Shown piece after piece: positions 32,716 through 34,540 of a stretch of 34,540 nucleotides of DNA (within the stretch, counting starts at the first letter, position 1; each line of letters opens with the position of its first letter). The notes under the pieces are model-generated. The model was not told where the DNA came from, ran no database searches, and worked only from the letters and a program-made list of their open reading frames with translations. This stretch comes from Actinomadura sp. KC06. Lineage in GTDB: Bacteria; Actinomycetota; Actinomycetes; Streptosporangiales; Streptosporangiaceae. Location of the stretch: NCBI RefSeq assembly GCF_004348735.1, contig NZ_SMKT01000100.1:1-34540 (forward strand). Direction: 5' to 3'. Position numbers and translations under genes: made by a program.

Positions 32716-32750
32716 CCAATATTGGCTCCAATATCGCATGCAGAGCATGC
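32716..32750. promoter_or_regulatory. Two nested inverted repeats, likely GntR operator
   Basis: On the plus strand ATATTGG-CT-CCAATAT (32719-32734) is an inverted repeat with 7-bp arms and a 2-bp centre. CCAATATTGG (32716-32725) overlaps it, and GCATGC-AGA-GCATGC (32736-32750) follows directly. The A/T-rich first site stands out in this high-GC DNA. The sites cover the -10 region, the start point and the -10/-35 spacer of the promoter candidate at 32730-32758. The GntR/FCD protein of the same operon is the natural candidate to bind here. Confidence 0.6.
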
Positions 32751-32758
32751 CCGCACAA
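32730..32758 (-). promoter_or_regulatory. Promoter candidate for the CoA-transferase/BVMO operon
   Basis: Reading the minus strand, TTGTGC (32758-32753) and GATATT (32735-32730) are separated by exactly 17 nt. Four of six bases agree with each consensus. Transcription would start near 32723, about 34 nt before the GTG at 32689. Palindromes occupy the spacer and the start point. Confidence 0.5.
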
Positions 32759-32816
32759 GACCCGACAGGACAACGTGCCTGCTGACGAGGGGTATGGACG
32801 GGCGGTCAGCCCGGTG

Positions 32817-33158
32817 TCAGGAGATCCAGCCGCCGTCGCGCGCCTCGTCGAGCGCCCGGTCGGCCTCGCGGCTGTCGAGCATCTCCAGGCCGCGGACCGC
32901 CCAGAAGCGGAGCGACTCGTCCGTGCCCTCCAGCTGGTCGCGGAACACGGTCAGCGCCTTCGCGGAACGGGCTTCGGCGATGAGTTCGAGCAGCCGGCAG
33001 CGCAGGCCGTGATCGTCCTGCTCGGCGGCGAACTCCGCGATCAGGTCGTCGACGTAGGCGTCGGCGTGCTCGCGGAGGAAGTCGAACGCGTCCTCCCGCG
33101 GCTGCGGCTCGGCGGCACGCATACGTTGCATAGCGTGCTCGAAACGTCGCCGCGACAT
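32817..33158 (-). CDS. Small HEAT-repeat protein
   Basis: 113 residues, all helical by pattern. Successive pairs of amphipathic helices such as DAYVDDLIAEFAAEQ / LRCRLLELIAEARSAKAL / VFRDQLEGTDESLRFWAVRGLEML / EADRALDEARDGG match HEAT-like repeats, which are protein-binding scaffolds. ATG preceded by a GGGG stretch. It stands upstream of the catabolic operon on the same strand, but the promoter at 32730-32758 separates the two. It is divergent from the desulfurase-like gene. The function is unknown. Small HEAT proteins of this size are widespread in actinobacteria. Confidence 0.75.
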   Translation of the reverse strand: MSRRRFEHAMQRMRAAEPQPREDAFDFLREHADAYVDDLIAEFAAEQDDHGLRCRLLELIAEARSAKALTVFRDQLEGTDESLRFWAVRGLEMLDSREADRALDEARDGGWIS

Positions 33159-33216
33159 GTCCCCGACCTTACTGACGGCCCCCGACAGACCTCAATGAAG
33201 TAGAAGGAGTGCCGCA

Positions 33217-34440
33217 TTGATCAGCGAATCGTCCTATGACGTCGGCGCCGTCCGGGCGCAGTTCCCCGCGCTGAAGGCCGGGTCCGCCCATTTCGACGGG
33301 CCAGGTGGCACGCAGACGCCGCTTCCCGTCATCGACGCCGTCGCCGAGGCGCTGTCCGGGCCCCTGTCGAACCGGGGGAACGTCACGCCCGGTGAGCGCA
33401 ACGCCGAGATGATCGTCGCGGACGCCCGGCAGGCGCTGGCGGACCTGCTCGGCGCGCGCCCGGCCGGGATCGTCTTCGGGCGCAGCGCCACCCAGCTGAC
33501 CTACGACTTCTCCCGCACCCTCGCCAAGACGTGGTCGCCGGGCGACGAGGTCATCGTCACGCGCCTGGACCACGACTCAAACGTCCGCCCGTGGGTCCAG
33601 GCCGCCGAGAGCGCCGGGGCCACCGTGCGGTGGGCCGACTTCGATCCCGGGACCGGCGAGCTGGGGCCCGACGCCGTCCGCGAGGTCCTGTCCGGCCGGA
33701 CGCGCCTGGTCGCGGTCACCGCCGCGTCCAACCTGATCGGCACCCGACCACCGATCAGCGAGATCTCGCGGCTGGCGCACGACGCGGGAGCCCTCCTCTA
33801 CGTGGACGGCGTGCACTACACCGCGCACGCCCATGTCGACATCGAACAACTGGGGGCGGACTTCTTCACCTGCTCCCCGTACAAATTCCTCGGTCCCCAT
33901 ATGGGCGTCCTGGCGAGCCGGCCCGACCTTCTGGAGACCCTGCGGCCCGACAAGCTGCTGCCCTCGACGGACGCCGTCCCCGAACGGTTCGAGTTCGGCA
34001 CGCTCCCCTACGAATTCCTCGCCGGTGCCCGCGCGGCGGTCGATTTCCTCGCCGCGTTGAGCCCGGACGACAAAGGCACACGCCGCGGACGGCTGGCATC
34101 CGCGTTCGCCGCCCTCGAACGGCACGAGGACGCGCTACGGCTCCGGATCGAGGAGGGGCTGTCCGCCTTCGGCCAAGTCACCGTCCATTCGCGGGCGGCC
34201 GAGCGCACCCCGACCCTGCTGCTGACCATCGACGGGCGCAGCACGGCCGACGCCTACCGCTACCTGGCAGAACGCGGCGTCGACGCGCCGTCCGGGTCCT
34301 TCTACGCGCTGGAGGCGTCCCGCCGGCTGGGCCTGGGAGACGACGGCGGCCTGCGCGTGGGCCTCGCCCCGTACAACAACACAGAGGACGTGGACCGCCT
34401 GCTGCACCACCTGGCGGAATTCCTGACACGACCCGAGTGA
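33217..34440 (+). CDS. Cysteine desulfurase-like PLP enzyme lacking catalytic Cys
   Basis: 407 residues. The start is a TTG at 33217, fixed by AGAAGGAG 7 nt upstream. No ATG or GTG sits at a suitable distance. The fold-type-I aminotransferase class V pattern is clear: HFDGPGGTQTP near the N-terminus, FGRSATQLTYDFSRTLA, VIVTRLDHDSNVRPW with the PLP-stacking His, LLYVDGVHYTAH with the pyridine-binding Asp, and the Schiff-base Lys in FTCSPYKFLGPHMG. The C-terminal loop, where SufS/IscS have the catalytic Cys, reads VDAPSGSFYALE with no Cys, so persulfide chemistry is unlikely. It belongs to the desulfurase-like branch of unknown reaction, perhaps a C-S or C-N lyase or transaminase. It is divergent from the HEAT gene. 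Confidence 0.9.
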   Translation: MISESSYDVGAVRAQFPALKAGSAHFDGPGGTQTPLPVIDAVAEALSGPLSNRGNVTPGERNAEMIVADARQALADLLGARPAGIVFGRSATQLTYDFSRTLAKTWSPGDEVIVTRLDHDSNVRPWVQAAESAGATVRWADFDPGTGELGPDAVREVLSGRTRLVAVTAASNLIGTRPPISEISRLAHDAGALLYVDGVHYTAHAHVDIEQLGADFFTCSPYKFLGPHMGVLASRPDLLETLRPDKLLPSTDAVPERFEFGTLPYEFLAGARAAVDFLAALSPDDKGTRRGRLASAFAALERHEDALRLRIEEGLSAFGQVTVHSRAAERTPTLLLTIDGRSTADAYRYLAERGVDAPSGSFYALEASRRLGLGDDGGLRVGLAPYNNTEDVDRLLHHLAEFLTRPE

Positions 34441-34540
34441 GCCTTGAACGCCGCTAGAACCTTTGCACGATTCCCACAACTCGAGCCGCTCAGCATGCGA
34501 CGTCTCCGACATGGCGCCGCGGGGGCCTGAGGCGGGAGGG
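34441..34540. other. Right edge, no feature seen
   Basis: No coding pattern, hairpin or promoter was recognised in these last 100 bases. Confidence 0.5.

Noticed and set aside
32690..32773. TTG start at 32773 for the CoA-transferase, adding 28 residues
   Set aside because: The extra residues show no family similarity and would place the promoter and palindromes inside the coding region. GTG at 32689 has a good ribosome-binding site.

Overview
The window is high-GC (about 70%) bacterial DNA with densely packed genes, many GTG and one TTG start, 4-nt stop/start overlaps and strong third-position G/C bias. It also carries NarL-type two-component genes, a Tat-exported hydrolase and a three-helix-bundle domain common in actinobacteria. 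Together these point to a filamentous actinomycete, probably of the Streptosporangiales/Thermomonosporaceae kind (Actinomadura-like). That placement is an inference. No rRNA, tRNA, CRISPR array, insertion sequence or phage gene was found.

Region 1 (1-10225) is a catabolic locus. An amidase gene (minus strand, cut by the left edge) faces a nine-gene plus-strand operon across a 472-bp divergent promoter region. That region carries two copies of a TetR-type palindrome (core CCGACnnGTCGG). The operon encodes an acyl-CoA dehydrogenase homologue with His in place of the catalytic Glu, a CaiC-like CoA ligase, two MaoC-type hot-dog proteins, the alpha and beta subunits of a ThDP-dependent 2-oxoacid/acetoin dehydrogenase E1, a free-standing lipoyl carrier of 84 residues, a MmgE/PrpD-family protein and a zinc alcohol dehydrogenase. 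Six successive junctions are 4-nt overlaps, so the middle seven genes are translationally coupled. There is no E2, no E3 and no thiolase. A pathway in which ThDP/lipoyl chemistry takes the place of thiolysis is the most novel possibility in the window.

Region 2 (10229-21831) holds mixed genes: a Tat-exported M20 amidohydrolase with an atypical lid domain, a DUF3592 membrane protein and a secreted type-B carboxylesterase. A NarL-type histidine kinase and response regulator follow, together with an ABC-2 exporter. The kinase and exporter genes are both preceded, at almost the same distance, by a related inverted repeat, which suggests one regulon. Next come a free-standing Hsp70 peptide-binding domain without ATPase, a large secreted M14 metallopeptidase with a strong terminator, and a DUF5519/three-helix-bundle fusion protein.

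Region 3 (32758 down to 22672, minus strand) is a second catabolic operon. Its genes are a CaiB-family CoA-transferase, an HSL-type esterase/lactonase, an ABC importer (ATPase, fused permease, binding lipoprotein), a Baeyer-Villiger-type flavin monooxygenase, a glutaryl-CoA dehydrogenase-like enzyme and a GntR/FCD regulator. The enzymes fit import and oxygenation of a ketone, ester or lactone hydrolysis, CoA activation of a dicarboxylate and oxidative decarboxylation. Degradation of a cyclic ketone through glutaryl-CoA is the simplest reading. A promoter with two nested inverted repeats lies in front of the first gene.

The rest holds an APH-family phosphotransferase (21841-22638), a HEAT-repeat protein (32817-33158) and a cysteine-desulfurase-like PLP enzyme without the catalytic Cys (33217-34440). 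All functional calls come from reading motifs by eye. No database search was made.
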